In this document: positions 22,692 through 35,328 of the stretch, piece after piece
Layout of the letters: each line of letters begins with the position of its first letter
How positions within the stretch are numbered: position 1 is the first letter of the stretch
Assembly: GCA_032622095.1 (NCBI GenBank)
Contig: CP136069.1
Coordinates: 17,995,326 to 18,059,325 of the forward strand
DNA: 64,000 nucleotides
Reading direction: 5' to 3'
From: Siphonodentalium dalli
Lineage: Eukaryota > Mollusca > Scaphopoda > Gadilida > Siphonodentaliidae
Translations under genes and position numbers: made by a program
The notes under the pieces: model-generated
The model's database searches: none
What the model saw: the letters and a program-made list of their open reading frames with translations, nothing else
What the model was told of the DNA's origin: nothing

Positions 22692-23740
22692 CGATGACAT
22701 AAAAATGTGGTAATTAATATTAGGGACCGTCATAGACGCTATGCAGAGAGAGACACTTGGTGTAAATTTTGTTACTGCAATTAAGTGTTCTTTGAACCAA
22801 CTGTATCATATCGATCTGATACCCATGTGACTGCATATGGCCGCCGCTCATCATGTGTCATTAGTTTATGACTAATTATGTAGCGATATTGGTAGAAATC
22901 AAGCGGACGACATGTACTACTTTATCTAAAGTAGAGAATCGAGCTGTTCACAGGGAACCGATCGCTCGGTAGAGATTCGGAGTCCTCGGCAGAGAATCGG
23001 AATCAAAAATAGAAAGTAAATTTCTGTGCATTTCGGGATTAGTTATAACTTTTTTTTTACACAAACTGATGGTCAGTGACTATAGTTTGACGATAGCGAT
23101 ATGAAACCCATAAACCCATGAAACACTGTTCTAATGTTGTTTTTTACGTTTTACGCCGTGATTGCTCGACAGAGAATCGGACTCGTCGCTCAAAAATACT
23201 CACGCAACTCGGTAGAGAACCACATCGCCAGGAGTAGTTCCCACCAAGGTAGTACCCCCTGTATAAACGTGTGTACCACACAAGCTTCGAAAATCTCGCC
23301 GAATGTGTGTGTACGTATATTTGCGCTTAATTGTACATGTAATTGTCAAACAGGTTTGGAAATTATTGACTTAAAACCGGAAGGATTCAACGAACTGAAT
23401 AGCAATGGAATCTTCCAAAGTTTGTTACGTTAGGATATTCTGAGTCAAACAGAAGCTAATTCCTGAACATATGAATGATAAATCTTGGATTTTTAATGTA
23501 TATTCTTTTATCATTAGAACATATGATTTTAGATACTAAACACAAATACCGATTACACGGTTGACCCTTAAAATTATTTTACATTGTATGCCTACAATCT
23601 CTAAAATTCCATGAGCAGATATATATTTCCAGGCTTCTAAATTGTCCAATATATAGTAGACGGCAATGACTGAAAATCATACTCGTAGTTTATACTCCAT
23701 GTTTAGCAAATCATTGACATGTAAGTCGATGTCTGCGTAT
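22692..23740. other. No gene recognised
   Basis: Short direct repeats of 'GGTAGAGA-TCGGA' and GACAGAGAATCGGACTC occur at about 22965-23000 and 23165-23215. No supported exon. Confidence 0.35.
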
Positions 23741-25083
23741 TTCCCTGACAGGGTACCCCGGTCTGTGAACGTGGCCTCAGTCGGGACTGACAGGGTACCC
23801 CGGTCTGTGAACGTGGTCTCAGTCGGGACTGACATGGTACCCCGGTCTGTGAACGTGGCCTCAGTCGGGACTGTGCGTATTTCCCTGACAGGGTACCCCG
23901 GTCTGTGAACGTGGCCTCAGTCGGGACTGTGCGTATTTCCCTGACAGGGTACCCCGGTCTGTGAACGTGGCCTCAGTCGGGACTGTGCGTATTTCCCTGA
24001 CAGGGTACCCCGGTCTGTGAACGTGGCCTCAGTCGGGACTGTTCGTATTTCCCTGACAGGGTACCCCGGTCTGTGAACGTGGCATCAGTCGGGACTGTGC
24101 GTATTTCCCTGACAGGGTACCCCGGTCTGTGAACGTGGCCTCAGTCGGGACTGTGCGTATTTCCCTGACATAGTACCCCGGTCTGTGAACGTGGCCTCAG
24201 TCGGGACTGTGCGTATTTCCCTGACAGGGTACCCCGGTATGTGAACGTGGCCTCAGTCGGGACTGTGCGTATTTCCCTGACAGGGTGGGTACCCCGGTCT
24301 GTGAACGTGGCCTCAGTCGGGACTGTGCGTATTTCCCTGACAGGGTACCCCGGTCTGTGAACGTGGCCTCAGTCGGGACTGTGCGTATTTCCCTGAGAGG
24401 GTACCCCGGTCTGTGAACGTGGCCTCAGTCGGGACTGTGCGTATTTCCCTGACAGGGTACCCCGGTCTGTGAACGTGGCCTCAGTCGGGACTGTGCGTAT
24501 TTCCCTGACAGGGTGGGTACCCCGGTCTGTGGACGTGGCCTCAGTCGGGACTGTGTGTATTTCCCTGACAGGGAGGTTACCCCGGTCTGTGAACGTGGCC
24601 TCAGTCGGGACTGTGCGTATTTCCCTGACAGGGTGGGTACCCCGGTCTGTGAACGTGGCCTCAGTCGGGACTGTGCGTATTTCCCTGACAGGGTGGGTAC
24701 CCCGGTCTGTGAACGTGGCCTCAGTCGGGACTGTGCGTATTTCACTGACAGGGTACCCCGGTCTGTGAACGTGGCCTCAGTCGGGACTGTGCGTATTTCC
24801 CTGACAGGGTGGGTACCCCGGTCTGTGAACGTGGCCTCAGTCGGGACTGTGCGTATTTCCCTGACAGGGTACCCCGGTCTGTGAACGTGGCCTCAGTCGG
24901 GACTGTGCGTATTTCCCTGACAGGGTGGGTACCCCGGTCTGTGAACGTGGCCTCAGTCGGGACTGTGCGTATTTCCCTGACAGGGTACCCCGGTCTGTGA
25001 ACGTGGCCTCAGTCGGGACTGTGCGTATTTCCCTGACAGGGTACCCCGGTCTGTGAACGTTGCCTCAGTCGGGACTGTGCGTA
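23741..25083. repeat. 56/60-bp satellite, about 23-24 units
   Basis: Unit: CCCTGACAGGGTACCCCGGT, CTGTGAACGTGGCCTCAGTC, GGGACTGTGCGTATTT (56 bp). Some units insert GGTG before the GTACC (60 bp), and the first units are shortened to about 40 bp. Units are highly similar. Open frames across it arise from 60-bp runs and are not genes. The array ends at 25083, next to the LINE fragment. Confidence 0.95.
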
Positions 25084-25085
25084 AG

Positions 25086-25640
25086 CCATGTATAGAAGCT
25101 AGTAATAATAATTGTTTATTCTTACACCATGTGTACATGGGTTTAAAGAATTACATATAAGAAAAACACAAATAATCAACAAGATCACAGTGTGGACATG
25201 ACACGTGTTCAAATGTATATAAATGATGGATGTGACAAATCGATATATATATAATAATATATGTATACCATAACATTATATTTTCGACGTTCGGTCTGTG
25301 GTCATTGAAAACTGAGGAGAACGGCTTGTTTTCGGTTGACAACACTGATAAACATGCAGAGCCACTTCATGAAACTGGGCTTACTATTTGACAAAAGGAT
25401 GCGGAATTTAGCTTCATTGGGAAAGTTATAATATGCACGCGGTATGTATCGTTTTCTTTCATCTACAAAAGCATCACAACTAAGAAGCGTGTGGTATTCA
25501 TCACCGATTACGTTACGGGTACAAAGTTCACATGTACGTTGAATATACGGGATTTTGTTCCAACGACCGCGTTCTACCGGGAGTACATGATTTGCTGTTC
25601 TGAATCTCGCGAGAATCTGTATGCATGCAGAGAGCGCAAG
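25086..25640 (-). pseudogene. 5'-truncated LINE 3' end (RT C-terminus)
   Basis: The minus strand from about 25630 reads ARFRTANHVLPVERGRWNK, then CELCTRNVIGDEYHTLLSC, then ERKRYIPRAYYNFPNEAKF. This matches the C-terminal region of the LINE at 28392-32480 (FRTANHRLPVEQCRWNK and CPLCGENVCDEYHFVILC), including a C-x2-C-x8-H-x4-C zinc knuckle. The 3' end carries AATAAACAATTATTATTA (25105-25125), the same AATAAACAAT-plus-short-repeat tail seen in the other LINEs. Confidence 0.8.
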
Positions 25641-25799
25641 CCAGAGCGATAGGAGTTTGTCTGCTTATTAATACATTGTTTAGATGTAACATGTATTCGC
25701 ATATATATGCTATGTTCGTATGTTCAATTGTTATTCAATAAAAATATTTTTTTTTTTAAACATAAACAACCGCACAAGTGGCCCGGTCCATTTCAATTA

Positions 25800-26583
25800 C
25801 CTTACCGGTACATAAATTCGCTCAGTACTATTTTCGCTCAGTTTTGAATTCGCGCACTTTTAATTCGAGCACATAGCTGCGCGAATTCAAAACTGACAAA
25901 AATATTTTCGTAAATGGATTTGATGACCGTTTCGATTTTGATCGTCAATGAAGATATGTGTGCATATTAAACACCATCACGACGGCTTCACATCGCGCAT
26001 CAATACAACATAACATCACTGCACCAACAATGTGTTGTGAAGACTGGTGTTTATACGCTCCATATAATTATTCTGATATTGAAATAGTTATAAGCATAAT
26101 TTAAATGAACTCAAAGAAGTAAAACCGCAACAACGTATAGAAAACTTTCATGAGAAAAAAATAAAAAAAACTTGACTGTGTGTTGTGTTGACATATTAAC
26201 AAACTCAGTCTGTTTGGTCACGGTGTCACGCCAGTGTTGTGAATATATAGGGCGACGTGCTGTCTCCAGTCTGCAATGTGTGTATTTTTCACAAGTATGT
26301 CAACATCAGTGATGTTACCATGATTTGTTGCTATATAATTATGTCATACATGTACATATTACTGGTTTACACGTAGTTTCCCGCATGTAAAGTAGTCCCA
26401 CATGCTTAATATTTCGGTCCCAACCTTCCACAATGTATATATGTAATTCGTCGATATATAGCCTTTTTGTTTCCCTGTGGTTTGGTCTAAACTCAGGAGT
26501 CATACTATTGTTCACTCAGATTTTAATTCGCACACCGGCGGGTGCGCGAAAAATAGTACTGCGCGAATTTAAATACGAGTAAG
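25800..26583. mobile_element. CGTATTTAAATTCGCGC MITE, copy A (~785 bp)
   Basis: Left end CCTTACCGGTACATAAATTC followed by CGCTCAGTACTATTTTCGC; right end is the complement of CCTTACTCGTATTTAAATTC followed by GCGCAGTACTATTTTTCGC. Subterminal GAATTCGCGCAC repeats add further hairpin potential. The interior matches 58413-59313 for most of its length. No transposase ORF. Confidence 0.8.
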
Positions 26584-26802
26584 GTATTGCCTCAAAACTA
26601 TTACAATCTATCTTTCAGCGAACAAACACACATAACTCATTTCAGAATGATCGGATATGCTCCAATAAATTTGGAGCCATCATATATCGTACTATGTGAG
26701 GTTAACGATTCAGGCGGTGGGGTGGGGATTAACCGACCTGAAATTGCTATTGGATACGCCATCACACTTCGGCTGTTTTCCGAGATTAGTTTGGGTTTTG
26801 AT

Positions 26803-27248
26803 TAAACGGACATGGCTCATTCGAACCTCCAATTTTGTTCTATATAATTTGGAGCGAAGGATACGATTGGTCGATAAATATACGAACTATTGAAATACCG
26901 CGTCATATGCCCTGAAAAAAACTTGCCAAAGTCACAGCCATTTTTCAGCCGTTGTCAACTTTTCGCCATAAGTCAGACAGACGCTCTTTATTGCTACCAT
27001 ATCAGGAATAGAATAACACGGAACGCTCTTTTCTGTTCCATATCGTGCAAATGGCTGTTTTGTGATTGGGACCCAAACACTGTATTCACAGTTGTATTTT
27101 TCATTACTTCAATGCGCATTTTTGAGTTACATAATCCTCGTAGAAAGGTAGTTCAGATATGTATCGACCTATTTCGAGACTGAGACAAATTCAAAAGCGA
27201 ATAATATGCGTATTTTGGAGCGCAAACCACCATGTGGCTTTAAAACAT
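26803..27248 (-). repeat. AATAAAGAGCG-repeat family, copy 2
   Basis: Reverse complement aligns with 19620-20062 end to end; CGCTCTTT at 26982 and 27024 (42 bp apart). Confidence 0.8.
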
Positions 27249-27878
27249 CATAATTGATTTGGAACATAGACACTTATGTCGAAATTCATGTACACAACCT
27301 TCAATGTCGATGGATGTTCGCACCGATTGAATGTCAGAATATAGCTGTTCAAATGAACTTTGTACCAATCAACTCTCTTTTTTAAACATACGGACTTCTG
27401 TAACTCCATGCAGTACCAACTCAGCCAATATATCTAACAAAGTAGACTCAGCTATATCGCGAGACTCAACACAGTTGTGCTACTGGTCAATATCCTGTGA
27501 GGAGTAACCAACATTGGTTTTGTATAATAGATGTTAATTACAGAAGAACGTCAGATCTAATTGTTGTTGAACATTCAATAAAAAAGAGCCACTTAGTGAC
27601 TCAGTCGTGATTGGATTGGCATATTTCAATTGTCGAACTACGCTTTGTAGAGCTTCGTGATTTTTTTGATTTTTTTATTCACAAACAATTCTAACACTGA
27701 AATATAAAAAAATAAACCCGCCAATGCCTGAATGGTGTATACAGTATACTGGTATATATAATGGTTGTACCAAGCACTGGGCCAAAATTACTGTTTCATA
27801 TGTTCACAGAGTCTGGCTGAAATATTATGGTTTTAGATTATATGGCCAAATAAGAGCCTTTTAAGATCGCTGTTCAGC
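27249..27878. other. No gene recognised
   Basis: AT-rich spacer between two copies of the AATAAAGAGCG repeat. Confidence 0.35.
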
Positions 27879-28338
27879 TTCTTAAACGGACATCGCTCAT
27901 TCGAACCTCCAAAATGTTTTCTACGTAATTTGAAGCAACGGATACGATAGGTCGATAAGTAAACGAACTATTGATAAACCGGCTTCATATGCTCTGAAAA
28001 ACATTTGCCAAAGTCACAGCCATTTTTCAGCCGTTTCCAACTTTTCGCTAGAAGTTAAAAAAAACGCTCTTTATTGCTACCATATCAGGAATGGACTACC
28101 ACGGAACGCTCTTTTCTGTTCCATGTCGTGCAAATGGCTGTTTTGTGTTTGGTACCCAAACACCGTATTCACTGTTGTATTTTTCATTACTTCAATGCGC
28201 TTTGTTTTGGGTTTCAGAAAGCTCGTAGAAAGGTAGTTAAGACAATGCATCGACCTATTTCGACACTGAGAAAAATTTCAAAGCGAATAATATTATGTGT
28301 ATTTTGGAGCGCAAACTGCCATGTGGCTTTAATGTATC
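27879..28338 (-). repeat. AATAAAGAGCG-repeat family, copy 3
   Basis: Second reverse-oriented copy close to the first; CGCTCTTT at 28065 and 28107 (42 bp apart). It lies directly beyond the 3' end of the minus-strand LINE. Confidence 0.8.
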
Positions 28339-28632
28339 TGCTTCTACCCCGATAACACACGGGGGCTTTTCTAAATTTACTCCAATTTAGTTATAGAATT
28401 GAATTGAATTGTTTATTAGCAAAGTCAACATCTAAGTTGCAACATGCCATACAACTTATTTACACAACATTATACAAAAAATACACAACATACATATATA
28501 TCAATAAATGAGTTCATCATATTATATGATATTGATAATAAATACAAATAATGCTAATACATTTGGGAATATGTTTTCTGAAATGGTTTCATATAATATT
28601 TACATTATATATAATATAATGTAATACTTGCT

Positions 28633-30194
28633 TCATGGTAACTTTATAAATGCTAATTTTAAGAAAATGCTCACTCTTTTCAATATACTTATGTTAAGCA
28701 GTGACAGTAGTCTGTAGAATTTATTTCTGTTAGGGTTTTCCCAGTAATACTTCGGTATATAGGTTTCTCGCAGATCGTTGAGTTCAGTACACAAAATAAC
28801 AAAATGGTATTCATCACATACATTTTCGCCACATAACGGGCATTTCGTGTCTTTACATGTACTTTTATTCCATCTGCATTGCTCTACCGGTAGTCTGTGA
28901 TTGGCTGTTCTAAATTTCAGTAAATACGTAGCTAGATCAGATGGCATATATACTAAGTATCGGCTCAATCTGACAGAATCCTTTATGTTTCGATACAATA
29001 TGGCACGGCTTGAAATAGACATATTTAGATTGCCGAAGAGGCAACATGTGTGTTGCTCTATTAATTTCGCTTTCATGTGTTTCATGTCTGTCTTGCTTAG
29101 TGGTGACTGATTCTGCCACGCACTTTCCATATTTACTTCTCGCAGAGTTTCTTTGATAAACGAAATCCATTTAATCTTGTTTTGTAGTATGGCATCACCA
29201 TCATTGAGATACCTGAGTAGAAGGAATACATTTTTAGCTAATTCTGATCCTTCGTGCGATACTAGTTTTGACCAATATGATATTGCTCGGCACTTAATTT
29301 CGATCATTACGGGGTATCTCCCCAATTCTGCATATACCATGTAGTTTGGTGTGCTAGACTTCATTGTTGTGATAAATTTGCAGAATTTAAGATGTATGGT
29401 CTCCAAAATTTGAGTTTTCTCGAAACACCAAACTTCACCACCATACAGCATAATCGGCATAATCATAGAGTCAAACAATTTAAACATAATATCTAGAGGC
29501 AGCTGCAGCTTTCTTGTTCTATTCAAAATGCCATACATTGCTCTCGTTGCTGTATTCTGGGTCTGCTTAATCGATTGACAGAATCTACCATTGTAAAATA
29601 ATTTAATACCGAGGTATTTAAATTCTTTTAGAATTTGTATTTCTTGGCCCCTATAAGTGAATATTGGTAAGTTCTTTGACCATTTGTTTGTAAAAATTAC
29701 CATTTTCGTTTTCATTGTATTAACTTGCAGATTCCATGCCTCGGCATAATCAGCGAATGCTGAAAGTGCACGATGCATATTGTCCTCCGAGTCTGAGAGG
29801 ATCACGGTATCATCTGCATATAATAAACACAATATATTTATAAAACAGCCAATATGTTCAAAGTATTTCTCATCAAAATAGTTCAAGTTTGAGATTGCAC
29901 AGTCGCTCAGAAAACTTTGTATATCGTTCACAAACAAAGAAAATAAAAGAGGTGACATTGGTTCACCTTGAAATAAACCAATCTGGCTGATAAAGAAGTC
30001 TGATTGCGAATTATTATTTTTCACACATAATTTTATATTGTCGTACATGCTTCGTATTACCTGTAGTATCTTACCGTTTATATCTGCTTGTATAAGTTTC
30101 AACCATAGAGCATCTCTCCATACAGTATCAAATGCTTTGCGGAAATCAATAAAAGTACAATAAATCTTCCGTCCGCTCTGTAGGTATACGTTTA
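28633..30194 (-). pseudogene. LINE ORF2, RT palm, thumb and zinc knuckle
   Basis: From 30194 the frame gives motif A and then, from the methionine at 30102, GLFQGEPMSPLLFSLFVNDI (motif B region), LCLLYADDTVILS with catalytic YADD at about residues 95-98 of the 489-residue frame, and FNLQVN/KTK-type thumb (AWNLQVNTMKTKMVIF). It continues through FKYLGI, MLYGGEVW and the C-terminal FRTANHRLPVEQ, then CPLCGENVCDEYHFVILC. Stop at 28633. Reverse transcriptase for target-primed integration. Catalytic residues are intact here; activity is lost through the upstream breaks. Confidence 0.88.
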
Positions 30195-31016
30195 TTAGAG
30201 CATGTAGAATAAATATATATTATCTACTGTTGAGTGACCCTTACGAAAACCTGTCTGAATTTTATCTACTAGGTCATTGTCTTCTGCAAACGACGATATT
30301 CGATTATTAATAACGGATGTAAACAGTTTAGCAAAACAACTTAGAAGGGTGATTCCTCTATATGATTCAGGTAAATTTGGGTCCCCGGATCCTTTGAAGA
30401 TGGGTTTTATCATCCCAACAGCCCATTGTTTCGGAAAATGCCCACTACTCAGAATGAGATTAAAAAAGCGGACATAAATACTCATCATTTCACCGACCGA
30501 TTCTTTTATATATTCGTTCAAAATTTGGTCCGCCCCTACTGCCTTACCATTCTTGAGCTTGCTTACAGCACTAAAAATCTCTTCTTGTGTTATAGGTCTA
30601 TTTAGATGCGACTCGTGATTTTCCTTAAAGTCCATATCGATATAGTCGGAAATATCGGATTCATCATTACAAACGTTTAGGTTTAAATCCTTAAAGTACT
30701 CCTCGAATTGTTCTATTGTGACGTTTCCTCTGCATTTTGTGGTCTGGCTGTCGGAACACATTTTGTCAAGTCTGTCCCAGAATGACTTACCTGAATACTT
30801 AGCTGCATCTCGAAGTTCTGAAACTTGCTTTACTCGCATTTCTTTAATTTTTCTATCCATAACCCCTCTGTACTTCGCGCAATGTTGTTTCATTATATCT
30901 TTATCTATAATAGATTTTGTTTTATTGTACTCACGCTTTGAATGGTTAAATTGATTCCTCAGTGTTCGACACTCACCATCAAACCAGGCTTTGTCTTTGC
31001 GAATATTTTCCCGCGT
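30195..31016 (-). pseudogene. LINE ORF2, RT fingers
   Basis: Continues in frame after the nonsense codon, through DIMKQHCAKYRGVMDRKIKE to the RT motifs SKLKNGKAVGADQILNEYI, MIKPIFKGSGDP, YRGITLLSCFAKLF and QTGFRKGHSTVDNI. Just after HSTVDNI an AT-rich run (about 30203-30215) shifts the frame. The expected continuation (LHALINVYLQ, FIDFRKAFDTVW with the motif A aspartate) is present in the neighbouring frame at 30105-30205. An annotator using only the open frame would miss motif A. Confidence 0.8.
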
Positions 31017-32408
31017 TTAATTTTGAGGTTTATAAGTTCCCAATGTACGATCGGCCGCAGTGTTTAGAGCTCTCGTTATAAGCCCGCATATATCATCAAT
31101 ATTTGTTTGGGATAAACAACTATTGTTTTCCAAATCTGTAAGTTCACCAAGAATAAGCGTAATGTCGTCGGAATTAATATTTCTGGGTAACATTCTCCCT
31201 TTTTGTGGGTCCCATCGTTTCGTTTTTATCATATGTTCACGAACAGTGGAGTTCTCGTCGGTGAAGTTATTTCGTATATATCGATTTGGGAAATTAAATT
31301 TTATCACCAAGTGTATAGCTCCATGTATATCGGAGAATAGAGAACAATGATCGTGGACTTTGAAGTTTTCTATTTTGCTCAAAAGGCGTTTTGTTCCTAG
31401 TGCATAATCTATTACCGTGCGATCAGATGAGGTAAATTTTCCACATTTATCATCACCACACCTCCCATTGACAATGAATAATGTCATAAATTTACATAAA
31501 CCCAATAGTTTATAACCATAAGAGTTCACTTTACCTTCGTCTTGTGATATTCGATTTGGGACATGAAAAGTCTTATCAAAATCATCGTCATTACATTCAT
31601 CATCATAATATTCATCTTCTATAGACGACAAAAATGTATTAACCGTTTTACAAACAGTAGTATTTTCAAAAATATGGTACATGTCTCCCGTGTCATTGTC
31701 GGCGCTGACGTCACTGACATTGTTTGTTCGTGAATTAAAATCCCCCATTAAAAGAAGTAAATCATTTTTCATTTGGAATTTCCTTTTATCATCTTCAAGT
31801 TTCAAATTCCAATCATCATTAGCATATCGCGTTCCTGCAGGGGGTATGTAGACTGCCCCCAAAAGAAGCGGTGAAGATTGTTTATCACTGGCATCAATGC
31901 GTATCCATGCGACATTAGAGTTGTCCGATTTTAAAGGAACAACGTACTGAAATAAATCACTCTTTGCCGCTATCATGATGCCACCAGATCGTGTACCATT
32001 ACCAATATGTTTTCCCTTTACAACACAAATTTCAAAACCAGGTATAATTATTTGGTCTTCTAAAAAGCATTTCGTTTCTGAGAAACACAAGATGTCGTAA
32101 CGGGTTATCAAATCATGAAATTCTTTATATTGCAACCTTTTTTCTAGGCCACACACATTCAAAGTTAAAATATTCAGAAACCGCGTTTCTGGTTCATGGG
32201 AGATTACTCCATGAACAGGCTGTCGGCTATCGACGCCATGGGAAATAACTCCATTTTCTGACCCCGGAGACTCTCGGCTTATTTCACCCAAACCTTGGGT
32301 GTTTATTTCACACCACTTTCTGGGATAACCTGTGTGTCGACTGAGAACCTGCGTGCCAATTGAGGAGAACACGCGAAGGATTTGTGTAAATGTTAGCCCA
32401 AACGACAT
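31017..32408 (-). pseudogene. LINE ORF2, endonuclease part
   Basis: 463 codons. An N-terminal extension of about 75 residues precedes an APE-type endonuclease/exonuclease/phosphatase domain: LNILTLNVCGL (about 78-88), FSETKCFL with the catalytic glutamate at about 111, GAVYIPP, LLLMGDFNSR (about 211-220), RTVIDYALG, and at the end LFSDIHGAIHLVI in place of the usual SDHxP. The enzyme nicks target DNA to prime reverse transcription. The frame ends at TAA (31017-31019), but the next codons continue in the same frame (TRENIRKDKAWFDGEC) into the RT, so this is a nonsense mutation inside one ORF2 rather than a natural end. Confidence 0.85.
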
Positions 32409-32480
32409 TTCGAAGTAACGACTGATTTGTTGTTTATTTCGAGGAATAATACCGCATCATATGAATTCAGCCCAAATATA

Positions 32481-33098
32481 TTGACAGGTGTCAAGGGTCT
32501 AACTCTATACTGAGCAATACAAAACTAATATAATAAATACCGAGTATATTTAATTTTAACGCCAATGGGTCGTTTATGTGCGTTTAAGAGTGCATTTATG
32601 CTTAAAGCAAAGTGAAATAACGATCTTAAAATGAATTGGCCGGTATATTTTATTTGTTATCAGGGTTACCAGGGTCGTAGTTGCATAAATTACAATATAT
32701 TTTTATGCTAAGATAATTGCGTGGTAATTTGTTTGTTAATGGATTGATCGGTGATCATGTTAACACAAATCCCATATATGGAAATTCCAAATATGGAAAG
32801 TGACTTGCGCATGCGCAAAACAGATACAATGGTCTAATTCCAATGCCGATGACAATCGAAGCGGAGGCGATGTGCATTTTAATTCTTTCATTACGACTGT
32901 TTTGGCGTCCTAATCTATTAAAATATTCTTCTATATCTTGGAAGGTGTTCTGGAAGGATTATTTCAATATGTATATATCGGATTAACCTTCCAAAAAGAT
33001 GAGTTTGACGCCTGTATTTCTTGGCATGAATATTAACGAGCGCTCGTCTGCAAGTAGGTCATCTGGATTCGGAATTGGCGTGTTTTTGTGAAAATGTC
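32481..33098. other. No gene recognised
   Basis: AT-rich; no ORF1 for the adjacent LINE could be recognised. Confidence 0.35.
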
Positions 33099-33455
33099 AA
33101 ATTCAATTTCTTCCATCTAAAACATAATTACGCGCTGGACTCGGTCATTTTAGGAACATATATGTATCACACGCACATACACCAAGTCTCAGCTTAAAAG
33201 TTTGAAAAATGACAGTTTTATCGACATAAATCGATGTTAATGGTTATTATGGTAAATTCCATGTTAAATTTTATCATTGAAAAAAATTCATTTCTTCCAT
33301 CTAAAACATAATTGCGTGCTGTACTCTGTCATTTTACGAATATGTAGCTATCCCACCAACACACTCCAAGTCTCAGCTTAAAATTTTGAAAAATGACAGT
33401 TTTATCGACATAAATCAATTTTAATGCCAATAATGGCAAATGGAGTGTTAAATAA
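33099..33455. repeat. Two tandem ~185-bp units
   Basis: Each begins with TTTCTTCCATCTAAAACATA and contains ACTC-GTCATTTTA, CCAAGTCTCAGCTTAAAA, TTTGAAAAATGACAGTTTTA and TCGACATAAATC. Flanks differ, so this is a local duplication. Confidence 0.8.
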
Positions 33456-33660
33456 ATTTTACTAGGCCAATTAGGGCCCTGCGAATGTTTTCTGACCTGT
33501 TCTATATTGGTCACTAGAGTTCATATTTGACCGGTTACACCTGATAATTATGCGACAGTATAGTCGCGTTACTTTATAGGTCAACATTGGTCATTATCAC
33601 CTGACAAATTTATTTTGGTCTATCGTATCAACACCTATTTTCTCCCGCGCGTAGCCTGAC

Positions 33661-33997
33661 TACCGCTATTCTCAAAGTAATTGACCAGAAAAACGGGGTG
33701 ATACCCCGGTCATGACCACGGTAATACCGGTAATAAACGGTAGCTGTATCGAGGCGGTCATGGCAGTGGAATTACGGTATTGGGCGATGATACCGCGGTC
33801 TTTTAGCGGGCACCGCATTAATTTTTTTGAATACCGCAGTGATTTTCATGGAACACTTTGAGGGGAGGTATTTACTCCCACATACGTTAACAAGCGGTAT
33901 CAGTACCGCGGTATTGGAGGATACCGCGGTATAGTACCGCAGTATTAACGGGGTGACACCACGTTGCTGGTGGTCAATTACTTTAAGTATAGCGGTA
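33661..33997. mobile_element. TIR MITE with ACCGCGGTA palindromes
   Basis: Left end TACCGCTATTCTCAAAGTAA TTGACCAG; right end is the complement (CAATTACTTTAAGTATAGCG GTA). The interior has ACGGGGTGA on both sides and several ACCGCGGTA/TACCGCAGTA palindromes (33909-33951). Internal TIR part CAAAGTAATTGACCA is shared with the mariner-type MITEs at 34854. Confidence 0.65.
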
Positions 33998-34853
33998 AGT
34001 GTCAACATTGGTCATTATCGCTCCACTAATTTGTATCGTTTCATCGGTATGAATTCCATATCCAATTATCCACATATAACCAACCCAACCTCTAATCCCG
34101 GTCCAATTTATTTATTTCTTTCATCGGTATATTCACGTAACGTAATATTTTATCACGTGATATTTGTACTTATATGTCTATGGTATTACTATAGTATACT
34201 GTATACGTATATCAATTGCTATTCCTATCTATATAATCCTGGTGCCATCTATAGAGATAGATAATTTCAGACTCCCCCCCCCCCCCATTTTACATCATTG
34301 CTGCTTTAGTACAGTCGCGATGCAACATCGCTCCACTAATTTATGTCAGTTCATCGGTACAAACCACTTTTTCTCCGAGTCCATATAACCAACCCAACAT
34401 CTTATAGATGACTATTCTGGCACTATATAGAGATGACTAAGATTCTGACACCCCCCTATTTTATAGCCATGTTGCAACAGTAGAGTTCAGATGCATATTA
34501 TGTCAACATCGGTCGTTATCGCTCTACAAATTTATATCGGTTCAACCCTTAGTTCCCTGTATCGCCCACCCCTCCCTCAGTTTATTTTTTCAGTTGTATT
34601 ATAGTCTCATTACGTACACATTTTATCTTTTCTAACTTTTGCTTCAACTCGTTGAGTTCCGCTGCAGACAATATAAAACTGACAACATTTTGAAATGTAA
34701 GCAGGCTTCAAACTCATCTTATCCAAGAAAAACTCTGGTTACATAAGAAATTTGTGTATAAGGTGTACGCGAATTTGTCGCGTTAAAAACAAAAGGTCCC
34801 AAGTCAAGGTCCAAATCCCCAACACACTGATGTGAGGTTTAACTCCATCTACA
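33998..34853. other. Local duplications, no gene
   Basis: Related segments (CATCGGT, CCAACCCAAC, ATATAGAGATAGAT/ATATAGAGATGA, then a C-run and ATTTTA) occur at about 34040-34300, 34340-34460 and 34490-34600, so this is an old tandem duplication. C-run at 34265-34276. Confidence 0.4.
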
Positions 34854-35328
34854 TACAGTAATGTCCAAAGTAATTGATCACTTAACCACAGCAAAATAAT
34901 GGGTATTTTTTCATGATTTTAAATCCTGAAAAATTACCCATAATTCTGCTGTGGTTAAGTTGTCAATTACTTTGGGCATTACTGTAACCAATATAAGGAT
35001 TTGAGGTGTAATAATAACTCAATCCTCATACAGTAATGTCCAAAGTAATTGACCACTTAACCACAGCATAATTATAGGTAATTTGTCAGGATTTTAAATG
35101 CTGAAAAAATACCCATAATTCTGCTGTGGTTAAGTGGTCAATTACTTTGGGCATTACTGTAACCAATATAAGGATTTGAGGTGTAATGATAACTCAATCA
35201 TCATACAGTAATGTACAAAGTAATTGACCACAGCTGAATAATGGGTAATTTGTCAGGATTTTAAATGCTGAAAAATTACCAATAATTCTGATGTGGTTAA
35301 GTGGTCAATTACTTTGGGCATTACTGTA
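34854..35328. mobile_element. Tandem triplet of a mariner-type MITE
   Basis: Three copies (34856-34984, 35031-35159, 35206-35326), each flanked by TA. Each starts CAGTAATGTCCAAAGTAATT and ends with the complement (TCAATTACTTTGGGCATTACTG). They are separated by a near-identical 45-bp spacer (AACCAATATAAGGATTTGAG..), so the whole repeats every ~178 bp. TA flanks plus CAGT-type ends are typical of Tc1/mariner. The shared spacer shows the copies arose by tandem duplication, not three insertions. Confidence 0.85.

Larger units (their letters stand above)
28392..32480 (-). mobile_element. LINE-1st: endonuclease-RT non-LTR retrotransposon
   Basis: The coding order on the minus strand is endonuclease (31017-32408), RT fingers (30195-31016) and RT palm/thumb/C-terminus (28633-30194). 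A 3' UTR then ends in AATAAACAATTCAATTCAATTC-type pentamer repeats (28392-28412). An ORF1 was not found upstream, so the copy may be 5'-truncated near 32480. Only one nonsense codon and one frameshift interrupt ORF2. Jockey/CR1/L2 group by RT and endonuclease style; exact clade unresolved. 5' boundary is approximate. Confidence 0.85.

Noticed and set aside
24425-25138. Long open frames across the 56/60-bp satellite on both strands
   Set aside because: They exist only because 60-bp units keep frame; peptides are unit repeats and frames break at 56-bp units.
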